Made by a program: the position numbers and the translations under genes. The notes below the pieces were generated by a model. That model saw only the letters and a program-made list of their open reading frames with translations, ran no database searches and was not told the origin of the DNA. A DNA stretch of 64,000 nucleotides. It comes from Phoebastria nigripes (Eukaryota; Chordata; Aves; Procellariiformes; Diomedeidae). Location: assembly GCA_035582835.1 (NCBI GenBank), contig JAYKAV010000911.1, positions 712 to 64,711 on the forward strand, read 5' to 3'. This document shows, piece by piece, positions 26,401-39,600 of the stretch (position 1 is the stretch's first letter; each line of letters starts with the position of its first letter).

Positions 26401-27764
26401 ACAAGCCTGCAATCCTGTTGTATGAGGAAAGATATCCCATATTTTTACTATTAAAACCACTAATTATAATTAATGTTACATAAATGTTTCAGTATCTATG
26501 GAGGAATTAAACCCACCATCTCCTGTTACAGCTATGAGTCCTAACAGCAGTCTTTAAATTCTGTCAGGTTCAAGTATTTTACGGTGCTGATAAAAACACA
26601 TGAAATAACTGCACGTTCAAAGAGGGACTTAGAAACATATTGGATTAAAAGATGTTTTGGAAAAAATACATGTTTCTGTTACTGGCAAATACAATGAAGT
26701 TCTGCATTTTTATATTATCTTTTATCGCGTAGTCTAAACTTCACTAAAATTAATGCATTACCTCCCACAAAAGCCTGTTTGTATGGACTCTTTTTACTCC
26801 CTGTGCTCCACCACCCCTATCTGAAAGGCAAGAGAGCAATGAATCCATTTCCACTGGATCACACCACAACTATGGCAGAGCTGGAACAGGAAACCTGATT
26901 ATATCTCTTCTCATCCTGTTCTTCAGTTTATTGTAAAGCATTCAGTAACATTCAGGCAAATGTTTTTGAAAATTTATCAGGGTGTTTACTTGTGCTGACT
27001 GATGGCAGTGTTTAATTAATTAAACTACAGCTGATAGCACAACCGCAGCACTGTTCCAGTCTTCTGGTATTTCTCTTGGAGTTCATGATTTATTAAAATT
27101 TCACATCAAACAGAACAAGACCTCCTCAGAATTTTTGGCTGCAAGTTATCTGGGCCTGTTTTCATTCCTGCTCAGTATTATTCACAATTATCCCTAGTTA
27201 CTAATGGATTAGAAAGTATTTAATGACACTCACGTGACAGCACCTCACTATGTTCCCTTCCGACATATACCAGATATCAGCGTCTGGTATGCCTGCTTCA
27301 TAATTTCTTCATCCTCATGTTTTACCATTTGAGTAAAACCATGTAGGATCTATAACATTGCTAATATATTCTAATGTACTTTAAAATATCTGCCTTTTTA
27401 GTGTCACCTCATCCTTAAGAGCTGTTGGTATTTAAACTTCCCTTTAACATTTTCTGTACTCCCTACCTTTAAATTCCTATGACTAGCTTTTTAATTTTTT
27501 CTGTATGTTGCATTTCCTTTGCCTTCCCTTTTCTACTGAGTCAAGATGAACTTTTAGCCAAATCTGTCTTGTTGCTGAATCTTTTTTCTTGATCTAATAA
27601 ATTTCTTAAAACTTGTAGTTTTTCTTTGCAGTACTCTGTGCTTATTTTTATTCCATACATCACTCATAATATTCCCTAGCTTTGGTAAATTGGCACTTTT
27701 GAAGTATCAGGTACATAGATTACTTCCAGGAACTCTCCTCTCTTGCCCATAATAGGGAACTGGT

Positions 27765-28157
27765 GTTGTTTAGCCTGGAGAAGAGGAGGCTGAGAGGAGA
27801 CCTTATCGCTCCCTACAACTACCTGAAAGGAGGTTGTAGCGAGGTGGGTGTTGGTCTCTTCTCCCAAGTAACTAGTGATAGGATGAGAGGAAATGGCCTC
27901 AAGTTGCACCAGGGGAGGTTTAGATTGGGTATTAGGAAAAATTTCTTCACCAAAAGGGTTGTCCAGCATTGGAACAGGCTGCCCAGGGAAGCAGTTGAGT
28001 GACCATCCCTGGAGGTATTTAGAAGACCTGTAGATGTGGCGCTTAGGGACATGGTTTAGTGGTGGACTTGGCAGTGTTAGGTTAACGGTTGGACTCGATG
28101 ATTTTAAGGGTCTTCTCCAACCTAAATGATTCTATGATTCTCTGATTCTGTGATTCT
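27765..28157 (+). mobile_element. CR1 LINE 3' end, 5'-truncated, well preserved
   Basis: A frame encoding the CR1 ORF2 C-terminus (motifs such as [20 protein letters not shown] and HWNRLPRE) runs from about 27775 to 28002. The 3' UTR follows, with the usual 'ggttggactcgatgatttta' region. The element ends in four 8-base tail units of the ATTCTATG type (ATTCTATG, ATTCTCTG, ATTCTGTG, ATTCTAAT). The intact reading segment and tail suggest it is younger than the other copies in the window. Confidence 0.93.
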
Positions 28158-30668
28158 AATCAGATTTTTATTACAGGTTTCTTTGCAGTAACTGGCTTCT
28201 GGTCTGATAACTAATCTCCTTCATCATAATTCAGTTTTTAAAAAGGCTACTTTAGCTTGTGTGCAAAGATCTTGTGTTTTAAAAGTTCCTGCATATAATT
28301 TTTAGAAAAAGAAATTATCGTTTCTTACTGGCTAGGTTCATATTACCCAGAACACAATCTTCTAACACATTACTGCCAGGAGATTTAGGAGTAATTACTT
28401 GCATTCTTGTTTAATTCAATGGTTTATAATATCCTTCCTCTCTCCCTCCCTTTCTAATTCTGCCAGCTTTGTGGTTTTTTTAGTTAATGCATTTGTTCAT
28501 TTATGGTCCTTAAAGCTTTCAGTTATATCAGGTACTAAAGACAGAGAAAAGGTGTGTTCAACTAAGAATGCCAAGCAGCCTGTTTTATGCACTCTTCTTA
28601 GAACAGGGGTTGTTATCAGATATATCTGCTCCATTCCTGTAAACCACTCCATCGTATATAAGCCAAGTTACAAAAATCAACATATATAAGTTGTAAGCCA
28701 TATTAAATGAAGAGCTCTGAAAGCTACTGTTAAAATACAAAATTGGGTTTGTGGATAAGGGTAAAGAAGAACATTTAAAGGAATCAAATAGGGATAGCTG
28801 AAATAAATAGAATATGAATTGTTGAGTGACTGAATTTTTGGCAAAATCTAAGTTGCAACCAGAGTCAAAGGAAATACTGAAATTTTATACCACAGTAGGG
28901 TTTAAATTCTATCCCAATAGTATCTTCAAAGACTCACAAATAACAGGTTAGGAACAAAACAAAATCATCTCTACGTCCATTGAAGCAAAACCACATAAAC
29001 TTTTGGGAAAAGAAGTGAAATCCTGTCTTTAGTGCGTGAGTTATATGGAAAGTAGTAAGCATAAATCAATATGTGGTTGACAGTATCAAGATGAAAGGAG
29101 AAGGCCTAGAGCTTAAAATACGATTCAACAGCGGTAAACAGATTTTGTCAAAAATGAATGCTGCCTTTTATGAATATACAGCCTCTAAAAGACCATTGAT
29201 GCATTTAAGATCAAACACTCAATATATGAAGTTCTGCAAACCAGGCAGCACAAACAGAGCAGATAATTGCCTACCCATTTTAATTATCACAAGACTGAGA
29301 AACATTAATAAAGACAGGGTTTTGGATTCTTTCAGTTGAAACAAGTAAAGAAAACAAATAATCTGGGAAATTAGTAACAAAGTTTCTGAAAATATTTTAA
29401 GTAACTATTCAACAAGAATTAGACATGATATGTGAAAGAGAGTTTGACTTAAAAGATTAAAATAGACAGATAAAAGTGATTAAAATACACATTGATTATT
29501 TTGTACCATGGAGAACATTAGAACTGCTGATAATGTCAGCAGCAATGCCAAGTCCTGTCCATGTTGGTTTATTTCAGGGGAAAAAAAGGCTAATTTACCG
29601 CAAGCTAAAAGAAATTTATTCACCTGGGAGGGAACTTGATTATCAAAAATGGCAGCCAAAGCTGGAGAAATGTACTTGCTATCAGATTGAGTAAATGATG
29701 ACTGGTGAAGAAACAGCAATGCCAAGTGATTCTAAGTTCCACCCTAAGATTTTGAAATAGCTAAATATTATGGCTAATAAGATCAGTAATGAAATAAATA
29801 TAAGTCATATTTAAATTGCTTTCCCTCAAACATAAATCAGATTTAAACTACNTCTGATTGTGACCAGCATATGTTTCATAAAATAATAGAATAATATGCA
29901 CAACGCTCTCAGCTCTTCCCTCACATTTTTTTACCCTGATGACACAAAAGCCCATGTTACAAATCACCATTTCATCTGGGAAGAGACTCAAGGAAGATCT
30001 GGCAGCTACCAGAGTACTCCTTTGAGGTTCTCAGGCCAATTATAGACAGGTATTTTTGATAGTGATATATATATATTTACAGGTATTGTGGGAAACAACT
30101 CTTTCCGTGCATAGAATTATACAAAGCCAGGTTACAACCAAAATATAATACATTTAGAGAAATGTATAATCAAAATAAAATTAGGATAACATGCTAGTGT
30201 CTCCTTAATGTCTTACAGAAGTTAAATATTTTCTACATCACAAAAAAGTTGTTCATTACAGAAAACATCAACTGCATACTTATCAAAGGCAGTCTCATGT
30301 CTAGCCTTGAGAACGTGCTGCCTATTTTGCCTGTGTCTCCACCTAAGAGCTCAAAGCCACTGCTCAGTAGATTTTATCATCTTCAAGTTCCCACTAATGA
30401 ACTCCACAGTCCAGTTTGTAGGTCTCCTACCATGAATATCATTAATGCAATTCTGATCCTATTCTGGGTTTGACTAAAAAGGTTCTGAAAGGCAAAGACT
30501 AATTTTAATGCAGAAGCATGGAGGAAAGCATGGAAGAAAGAGGCCTTTCTCCTATAATACTGTATGTAAAATATTTGAACCATACCATTTCAGAATTATT
30601 GCTACTGTTTTGTTTCTCTTGTGTTGACCTACCACTTCTAAAGTTACACCTATTCCTACTATTCAATT

Positions 30669-31291
30669 ATCATAGAATTGTAGAATCATAGAATGGTTTG
30701 GGTTGGAAGGGACCTTAAAGATCATCTAGTTCCAACCCCTCTGCCACATGCAGGGACACCTTCCACTAGACCAGGTTGCTCAAAGCCCCATCCAACCTGG
30801 CCTTGAACACTTCCAGGGCTGGGGCATCCACAACTTCTCTGGGCGACCTGTTCCAGTGCCTCACCACCCTCATAGTGAAGAATTTCTTCCTTATATCTAG
30901 TCTAAATCTACCCTCTTTCTGTTTAAAACCATTACCCCTTGTCCTATCACTACACTCCCTGATAAAGGGTCCCTCCCCATCTTTCCTGTAGGCCCCCTTT
31001 AAGTACTAGAAGGCTGCTATAAGGTCTCCCCAGAGCCTTCTCTTCTCTAGGCTACACAACCCCAACTCTCAGCCTGTCCTCACAGGGGAGGTACCCCATC
31101 CCCCTGATCATTTTCATGGCCCTCCTCTTGACACGCTCGAGCAGGTCCATGTCTTTCTTGTGCTGAGGGCTCCAGAGCTGGACGCAGTACTCCAGGTGGG
31201 GTCTCACCAGAGCAGAGTAGAGGGGCAGAATCACCTCCCTTGACCTGCTGACCACGCTTCTTTTGATGCAGCCCAGGATATGGTTGGCCTT
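30669..31291 (-). mobile_element. CR1 LINE, 5'-truncated, minus strand
   Basis: The 3' tail reads cataga/gaatcatagaatg on the plus strand from 30669, followed by the reverse complement of the CR1 3' UTR ('ggttggaagggacctta' region). The end of ORF2 is in reverse complement: 31255-31052 encodes [20 protein letters not shown] and nearby RT C-terminal residues. A frame break near 31052 shows it is inactive. Confidence 0.93.
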
Positions 31292-33177
31292 CTGAAATTA
31301 TTTATACTGTAAAACTAAGTAGAACTTTTAAAAATTATAGACTTGTATCTAGAAGTGATTTTTTTCTGTTCCTTGGAAGGAAAGTATTAAGTTGAGCTGT
31401 AATCAAGTCTGTAACTTTTTCTGTTCGGAATTGTAGGCTTTCAGTTTCTGGAAATTTTTCATTCCAGTAAGCCTTTCACTAACTCTCTGTCCAACAGCAA
31501 TTTTAAAATCTATAAAGTCAACAAATCAAACCATTGTGAATGCAGTTTATGGCATTCTCCCAGAGTCTGTGTCCGTGCTCTTGACTCATTCTAATTCTGC
31601 AACAACTGCTTTCCGCTAGTCTCAGTAGGCAAAATATATTGACATGGTGGCATTCAGAAATTTGAGATCTGTTTTCAAAGTGTTGGAAGAATTGAGATGG
31701 ACAGATAATCGGAAGACGTATTCAGGTCTGACAGAGGACTCATTAGTGGTAAAGGAACATGTCAGAATGAGACACAGATGTGTGAAAAGTCTGAAGTAGT
31801 AAAGCATTTTATCACAGTATTTATTACAGCTATACAAAGGCTTGGGGTATAAGTCAATTTGGCATGTCAGTGCTAGAACAGCACTCTGCCTATATTTTAC
31901 ATAATGAACTTTCCTGTGGGACTCACTCACTCTCATACCTCTTTCCCTTANCATTCTCTGACACATTTCCTTGTGAGTGTGACTTTTCAAGTACTGCAGA
32001 TAAACTAAATACACTTGTGACATCAGGTACTTTACTGAATAAAGACCTGTATTAGAGTTCCATGTCCTGATCTATCATGGACAAGAAACCCTTCTCCTAT
32101 TAACTTGTAGAATTCACTTGCATTTCACACGAATAGTGATGTTAGGGCAAAAAACTTGACCCTACTTTTCCTTATGCCTTCTGCTTGCAAACTTTAAACA
32201 TTCATTTAATGCTCTGAATCCAAGTAGAAATAGGTACTGCATAAACCTGAAACAGATACAGTTTTATTATGCTAAGTTATCTAAAATGTTAAAAATTAGT
32301 TCAGTGGCGCAAGTCTTGGGAGGCAATGAAATGATAGTTTGTGATGTGTTGTCCACAAACTTATTAACACATGGGTAGAGAAATTTTGGTTGAAGCAATA
32401 CCTACAGGCCATGCACACATCCCACCCCACCTCATTTACCATCTGGTTTATACAAAGGATGGCACAAATCATATATTGATGGAGGGAGGGATGAACATGC
32501 ATGTTTGTTCTTCATAACCTGAATATCTCTGATTACTGGCAAAGTACCATTTTTTTTTGTAGAGTAGTCACACATACAGTCACACTGAGCAACTCCAAGA
32601 AATCACCTCTCTCATGCTGATAATAACTTGAAGATAGGTTTTCAGTGTCCCTCAGACTGTATGTCAACCAGGGACGCCTTTGTCGGATGCAACAGCCAGA
32701 ACCTCCCCAACACTGCAGCACCTGGTATATGTGAGAGCAGTGTTAGGGGAGATGATGCACAGGTATTCAAAATTAAGATCTTCTTTAGCAGGGTTACTGA
32801 TGTACTCACCTGAAGCTCTGTAGAATGTATACTCTAATTACTGTAGTAAAACTACACTAACAGTCTGATTATCCCGATACCAATCATCATCAAATTAGAC
32901 ATTCTCCTTTTGGAAATATCTTTAAAAGTTTAGTGAATTGACATGAACAGCCATAGAGACTATCTGACGGTCTTAGCCATATGCAAGACAGAGAAAAAAA
33001 TGCACTGGAATTTTAACCTTTCAATGTGCGATTATTCATGGAGTGCAAGGCTTACAGGGGGAGGAAAAAGAGAAATCCACTGAAAAATGGGGTCTTTCTT
33101 CAGGAAAAAACCCTTAACCTTATGCAACTTAGAATACCACTTTTCTGGCTGTCAGATGTGCCTTAGATAGGCAATTG

Positions 33178-33223
33178 CTCTTTCAAGGTCAATAAATGCC
33201 CTCTTTCAAGGTCAATAAATGCC
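33178..33223. repeat. Exact 23-bp tandem duplication
   Basis: The unit starting CTCTTTCAAGG and ending AATAAATGCC is duplicated back to back (33178-33200, 33201-33223) without mismatch. It is the same length as the unrelated duplication at 3507-3552. Confidence 0.9.
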
Positions 33224-36200
33224 CTAAGGTCCCTGCAGTTGAGACCTCTGGAAGGGATGGTAACTAATAAATACACTAAATTGAAAAATAAGTCCAGTTG
33301 CTCAGGTTGCTCTGCCTAGCAGAACCCTGTTTTGGGAAGTGAGGCACTCCTCACTGCACAAAGCAAATACAGTGACTCATCAAGATACAAGACAGAGAGG
33401 CTGAAAAGCATAATCTTTCTGAATCAAATGGCAGCAGTTTAGGATCATCAGGAGTGTTAACTTAGGGGCAGCTGGTAAATTAATGGTTTGTATGGCATTC
33501 ACCAGATTGGATTTGCCATGTGTCAGAATGTAGGCTGAATTTTATACCTCTGAGACCACAAAGATTCAGGCTTTGACAGCTAAGGCTGTGTGGCAATTCT
33601 AACGAGTAAGTGGTGTGCACCGTGGCATCAAGGAGGCTGTTTTATTAGTTCCCAATTAGCTTAAGCCACCTTCAGCATTTCTCCCCCTCCAGAACTCAGT
33701 GGGGAATTACACAGTGCTACTGAGAAGCAAAGAAAGTCTTTCAGAAGATAGGAAGTTGTAGTTGGTTAGTTAGTCAGCCAGTCAGGTCCTTTCACAGGCA
33801 GACTGCACAGGAACACTGCACCAATACACCCGCGATACAGGTAAGATATTCCTGCAGTCTGTGCAGCCTCAAAATGGGACCCTATAAGGAAGTAATAGGT
33901 TTTAGGAGCTGAGGAAACAGAGAATTGTCTTTAATGAATTTTAAACAGAGTCAGTCTCTATGGGAGTGTTTAATCTACCAATCATTTTCAGAAGACTCCA
34001 GCAGATATCAAAAAAGCATGCAAGGATGACTGCACAGGAGGACAGGTTCTCTGACATGAATGATGCTCTAGATCTATTAAAATGTGTAGATAATATTTGG
34101 TCCTTATAACAACATATAAAATAGGTATGTTCTTTTTAAATAGCAAATTTTATGAAAATACATATTGCTAAGTTTACCAAAAAATGCCTATCTTGATCTA
34201 TTTATGAGAGATAGGTGCTTCATTAACTCCGACATCTTTAGCATCTTTGGTGGTTTATATAGTTAATTTTTCTGCCAGGAAGAAAACCTCCTCTATATTT
34301 CTGACATGATTTTCCATCATCCTTGTAGCTGACCACCTTCAGTTTTGTTTGGAAAAGTGACTGACATACCATTCACTTGCAACCTACTGGTGAAATTTTA
34401 AAATTAATCAACATTTTCCTGCTCCCACTGAGCACAGGGAAAATTTGTGAAAAAAGGCACCAGAAATGAGGGCAAGGCCCAAAATAACCTCGAGCATGTT
34501 TAATTTAGTTTTCATAGGCAGTCATTTTGATACTTAAAGAAGGAACATTCATCCATCACAAAGCAGTCCATACAGTTCCAGCAGAAATATATATATTTCT
34601 GAAAATACCTTTGGTATTGGAATTTGGTAAATATAAATTGCTAAGAATCTTATGAGGAGCCTGTTATGTACAGTGATGGTCAGGGGCTTTTGTGGATGAC
34701 TCATTAGCAGGTGTGTAGGCTATTTATTCTTTTACAATGTGTTTTCTCTGTAAACAAAATGGACTACACTTCTGTAAAGCTATCTGCTTACTGGTTCACT
34801 CACTGTGAAATTATAGCAGATTTGCAAGTATTGATCTCCAAACTCCTTGGATGATCACAATGAATGGCAGTCCTCAAATCCTGGACTCGGGAATAGATGT
34901 TTAGATTTCTACCCCAACAAAGAGGGAAGCAAAGGCCCAAGGTCAACAGATGCTCTCCAGAGGGCCACCACTAATCCTCAAACTGTGATATTCTCCATTA
35001 GCTCCCATAGGCCAAAAATGGTGCTCATCCTGAGGTTAGCCGCAGTGAGGGTTGGCTTATGAAGTCAGTGTCAAGGCACTTATGTGACAGAATTTCAGCA
35101 CTAACTACTACAAATGATACATGCAAGTCATTTGCTTGAACCCTCCATCCAGGGAGGATGGAAATTCAATCAAGAAATAGAGAGTATCTTTTGTTTTGTT
35201 CTTCTGAATCTGATGTTCAGATGTGCTGTGACCCTATAACTAACACTTAAGTGTGGGAAAGGTGCAAACCCTTTGCCAATAGCAAGTCATGCATGCGAAT
35301 TACACGACCTCTGGAATCTGCTAAGCGCTTGTTTGTTTTTACAGTATTCACTGTGACAGTTTTCGCTGTGCTAGAATGTGGACGGTAAAAAAAGTCTTCT
35401 TTTATTTCTTTGGTGGATAAATAATTCCCACTCTACTAACATTTTTCTTTGAACACAAATGCGATTTTCTAGCAAATGCTAATAAATATAGGTTAAGTTG
35501 CTTAAAAAATGATTGATCAACTAGTTCCAAATTCATTCAGTATAGTTCTAAAAAATTAAAAGCTAAAAATCAATACATGTAGTATTAACACCAAAGACAT
35601 TGAGAAGGACATGTTAAACTTTTAAAATCCCAAATGATGAGGTTTGATGAAATACATAAAAATTTGGGAAATATATATGTTCTGACTATTTCTGTTTGCA
35701 GACATTCACAAGGTGCTTCTGGTCTCTTGACCACACACCACTTCAGCATCCAGGATTTTCTCATCATCGTTGAAGTCTGTGAAAACCTAATACCCTTCAG
35801 CCACTAGAACAACCATCGCTGTACTTAGACATAAGATATCAAGAAACTCAGGCTCTTGTAGAAAACACCTTTAAAACAAACTTCTGTTTAATTTAAAGAA
35901 AAAAAAAATCAAACAAAACACAACTTCTAGTTTTCATTAAAATCTATGAAATTACAATGGTTTTACAATACCTTTCTGGAGATTCTTTAAGTAGGTAAAC
36001 ATTATCTGTAAGACTATGGCTGTCTCAGACACCATAATATGCCTGATATGCTTGCTATGCCAATAGAAATGTGTATGTACATATAGACAAATATACTTAA
36101 AAGTGTTTGTACCTGTCTGTGATGAAAGATGTAAAATTGTGTGGCCTGGCATTGGCCTTGTGTTAAATTCTTTATGTCATTATTTATATATGCCATTTCC

Positions 36201-36665
36201 TAAGTGTCACAGCTCCTGTATTTATAGCTAAGTAGTATATGGTTGTACAGATGCACTCTGAACTTGTGTTTTCTTTAATGACAGCCTCGAAGTCTTGGCA
36301 AAATGCCTCAGATTTTACCTTTTTGTATTTTAGAAAGAATTTTCATTAAGTGGTATGACGATTTCCACGTTCCTATTTTCTCAGTGTACTTTTGGCCTAA
36401 GCATAAGTAGTTACTGAATTAGTTTTCCACAGAAAGTAAGTCCCCTCCTCCTGCATCAGTAACTTCAGTGTGTGGATACTTCACAGTCTAGTGCCCTCCT
36501 TGTTCTCACTGTAGATCTCAGTGCACTGTTAATGGCCATCTATCATCAATTACTTCTTTTCTGGCCACTTGAGAAATCCTGAACTTGAAACCACCTTTTC
36601 CAGTATCAGTAAAGGCATTTTCCTAAAGAACAAGGGGTATCTACATATCGAATCCCACCAGACAT

Positions 36666-36698
36666 TAATTACAGGCTCGATGTTGTAATTACAGGCTC
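36666..36698. repeat. Short direct repeat, 20-bp period
   Basis: TAATTACAGGCTC occurs at 36666-36678 and 36686-36698, a partial 20-bp tandem duplication. Confidence 0.7.
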
Positions 36699-39600
36699 AA
36701 AATCAATAGCCAGTGATCATATTCATAAACCTATTGGTCTCTTGTGGGCTCAAACAAGACTACTGAAAACTGTTGTCTGGAATATGAGTGTAGCATGTCA
36801 TTACCGTTACTGGTTCCCTTGGAAGTTATTTTTTTCAATAAAAATGAGAGAGAGGAAGAGGAAAAAAACAGAAANTGAATAAGGTATCTCCATGGTAGAA
36901 AAATTCTGTTCCACTAAAGGAACAGCAGAACTGCTCTTGCTTTGAATGCAGAAACATCAGACGCTAAGACTTTCTGTTAAAATTCCCACCCTTTGGGACC
37001 CTGGGTTCACAGGTGGCACAGCGGGTCACAGTGACAGCAGTGTACCATATGGGAATTTCCACGTAACCATGAGCATTTTAAATAATGCCATGTTGGCCTG
37101 AGTCAGTCTGCTCAACAGACTGCTGTTGGTGATGGAAGCGCATGCTTTCTTTACACTAGTGCTTCAACCTCTGTTACTTACAGAACTTAGACTAGCAAGT
37201 AAATGTTGGGAAATCTCAGGTGATCAGTTTTAACAGAAGCCTCCTCTGAGAAGCAGCTTTTTTTTTTCATAGATCTCAGTGGAGTCAAATTTTTACTCAA
37301 AGGCCTCCAGGCAGACAAGCGAGTCTATCTTCCTTCTACTAAAATGTATTGGGCACAGAATTATTGAAAGCAAAGACTAAAGTAGTATGAATAGATTGCA
37401 GAAAATGAAGTCTGCAGCCGCTAAACTTGTCTGCCATTTCATTAATTTCTGGTGGCAGAGACCTGTCTTTTTGCTTGCTGTGCAATAGAAGACTAAATAA
37501 AGGTCATACTTGTGACTCTCTAAGACAGCAAATCAGGACATTAAGTGCTGGAGAGTTGGGGAAAGGAATTCACCTTCTGTTTTTGTAGCCTAGCGTAAGA
37601 CAACCTTTTTTTCATATTACCATTAGAATGACTGAAGAGTGAAGAATTAAAAAGATCATCTGCCAGGCTACTGAAGTCACAATAACATTTTCTAATGCTA
37701 AGACATACCGAATAATTGAATTATGCATATTTTGCAGGTCATCTAGTGAAATCAGTTTCTCTTGCTTGATTGGGGATGTAAGGCTAGCCTTCCATGCCTT
37801 GCAGCATTACACTATTCCCCTCTGCTGCAATTTGGAGGTGTCATTCATTTTGAGTGCTCTGCAACAGTATGTATTCAACTCAACTGTTGAACACCACAGC
37901 GAGTGAGAAAGAACTCTTAACCTGCATTACTTTGTATTTTTTGTAACACGTTTAAAGAAGTCTCTTAGAGATATGCTAACAAAGTATCTTATACCCAGTT
38001 TTTATTTTCCTATTAACCTTGAACAAGTCAACTCTCACCTAAATGATTCAAAAATGGTTTCTCAGTTTACTTAAGTTTTTCTCTGCTTATGAAATCTGTT
38101 GTGCTCATTTACACTCTAGGATCATCTAGGATGAGTCCTATATACTGTTTTACTCTTCTGGTTTTAAATTGAGAATTACATTTTGCTATCTTCAGTGGAG
38201 TTGCTTTTTTTTCTTATTAGCAGAAATGAAACCAGCATGTATGAATGTGAATATATATCAAAAGAGAATTGTTTAATCCATAACCACAGAAATCTTCCAC
38301 TTGTGCCACCATTTCTATACTTTCCTACAAGAGATGCAAACAATTTCTAGACCATATTAAATAANACCGAAAATCAATTAAGCTGTTTTTACAAATATTA
38401 GTCATAACACCATTTGAACAATTCTGACATCTGGTAAAGAATCCGAATAATATGATTACGTATATAAGATGAGGAAAACTGATTTCTTCAGTCTCAGTAC
38501 CACAATAGCCTGTTGCAATTCAAGAGGAATAGCTCCATCAGCTAAATTATAGTGACATTATTGATTTATGTGTTAAAAGGAAAGATGATTACGCAAGGGA
38601 AGTATCCAATTTTTTTACATTTATATCTGGCCTTTTGCCTCTCAATTACACTCAGGTTGCTTAATTTTGGTAAAGTCAGATAAAACAGTGAAGTTCTAAA
38701 GTACTTGAAGAAAAATCATGCATTTTACACTGCAGTCAGTTTCTTGAGCTAAAATAAATCAGGTCCTATCAGTAACTGTGATGGTTCTCCTAAGACATGC
38801 TGAAAAAAGTAGCAATCAAGATATTGATACAAAACGCTGTTCTGCCTTTCCAAAATCAGCATTTAGAATAAACCAAATATTCTACAGCATGTGATAAAAA
38901 ATTGATTAACCTCTAGTATACAATAATCACACCTGTATGCACAGTTAACTGACAGTTGTTAAGAGACTCCAAATACTTCATCTTGAGATAAATGGAATTT
39001 TATTTTTAGGGAGAGAGTGATTCCTCTTTATAATAAATGTATAAAAGTGCAATATCTTAAATATTTACTGCATGCAAGTCGTGGTTTGTTTTTTTTTTTT
39101 TGTTAGCATCATATAAAGTAATCTTATGTAATAACTTATCTCTGCAAGAATACATTTGAACTTATTGTCGAATTAATGCATCTCTTCAGTTCAGTGCCAG
39201 TCTGATCATTGCATTAACCACCTCATACAGGACTGTAGGAAAAAAAACAAATTTTCAGTAACATCTTGGCAAACACAGTTCTCTCTTGACAATGCGAAAT
39301 GACATATTAAAATGGGTATTTTGGCCCAATTTGGCCCACGTTAGCCTACTATATCCTTCAGTTGACTGTATTACAGCTATAGTGTTACAGTTTTTTTTTC
39401 TGAAATGCCTGTCCACAAGGCTAATTGGATCTGCCCCCTATTATGGGAACTTTCTGAAGCTTATTCACAATTTGTCTTTAATTTATCCAGTATAAATCAA
39501 TTCTGTAATCATTACCAGAACTGAATCTGATACGTCAAGCAACCTTCTCTTTATGGCAAACAAGATAAAGGAAAGATACAGAAAAATAATCAGAACAGGA

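Noticed and set aside
29073..29339. 88-codon plus-strand ORF
   Set aside because: It has no recognised motif and no supporting gene structure, and its length is compatible with chance in 64 kb.
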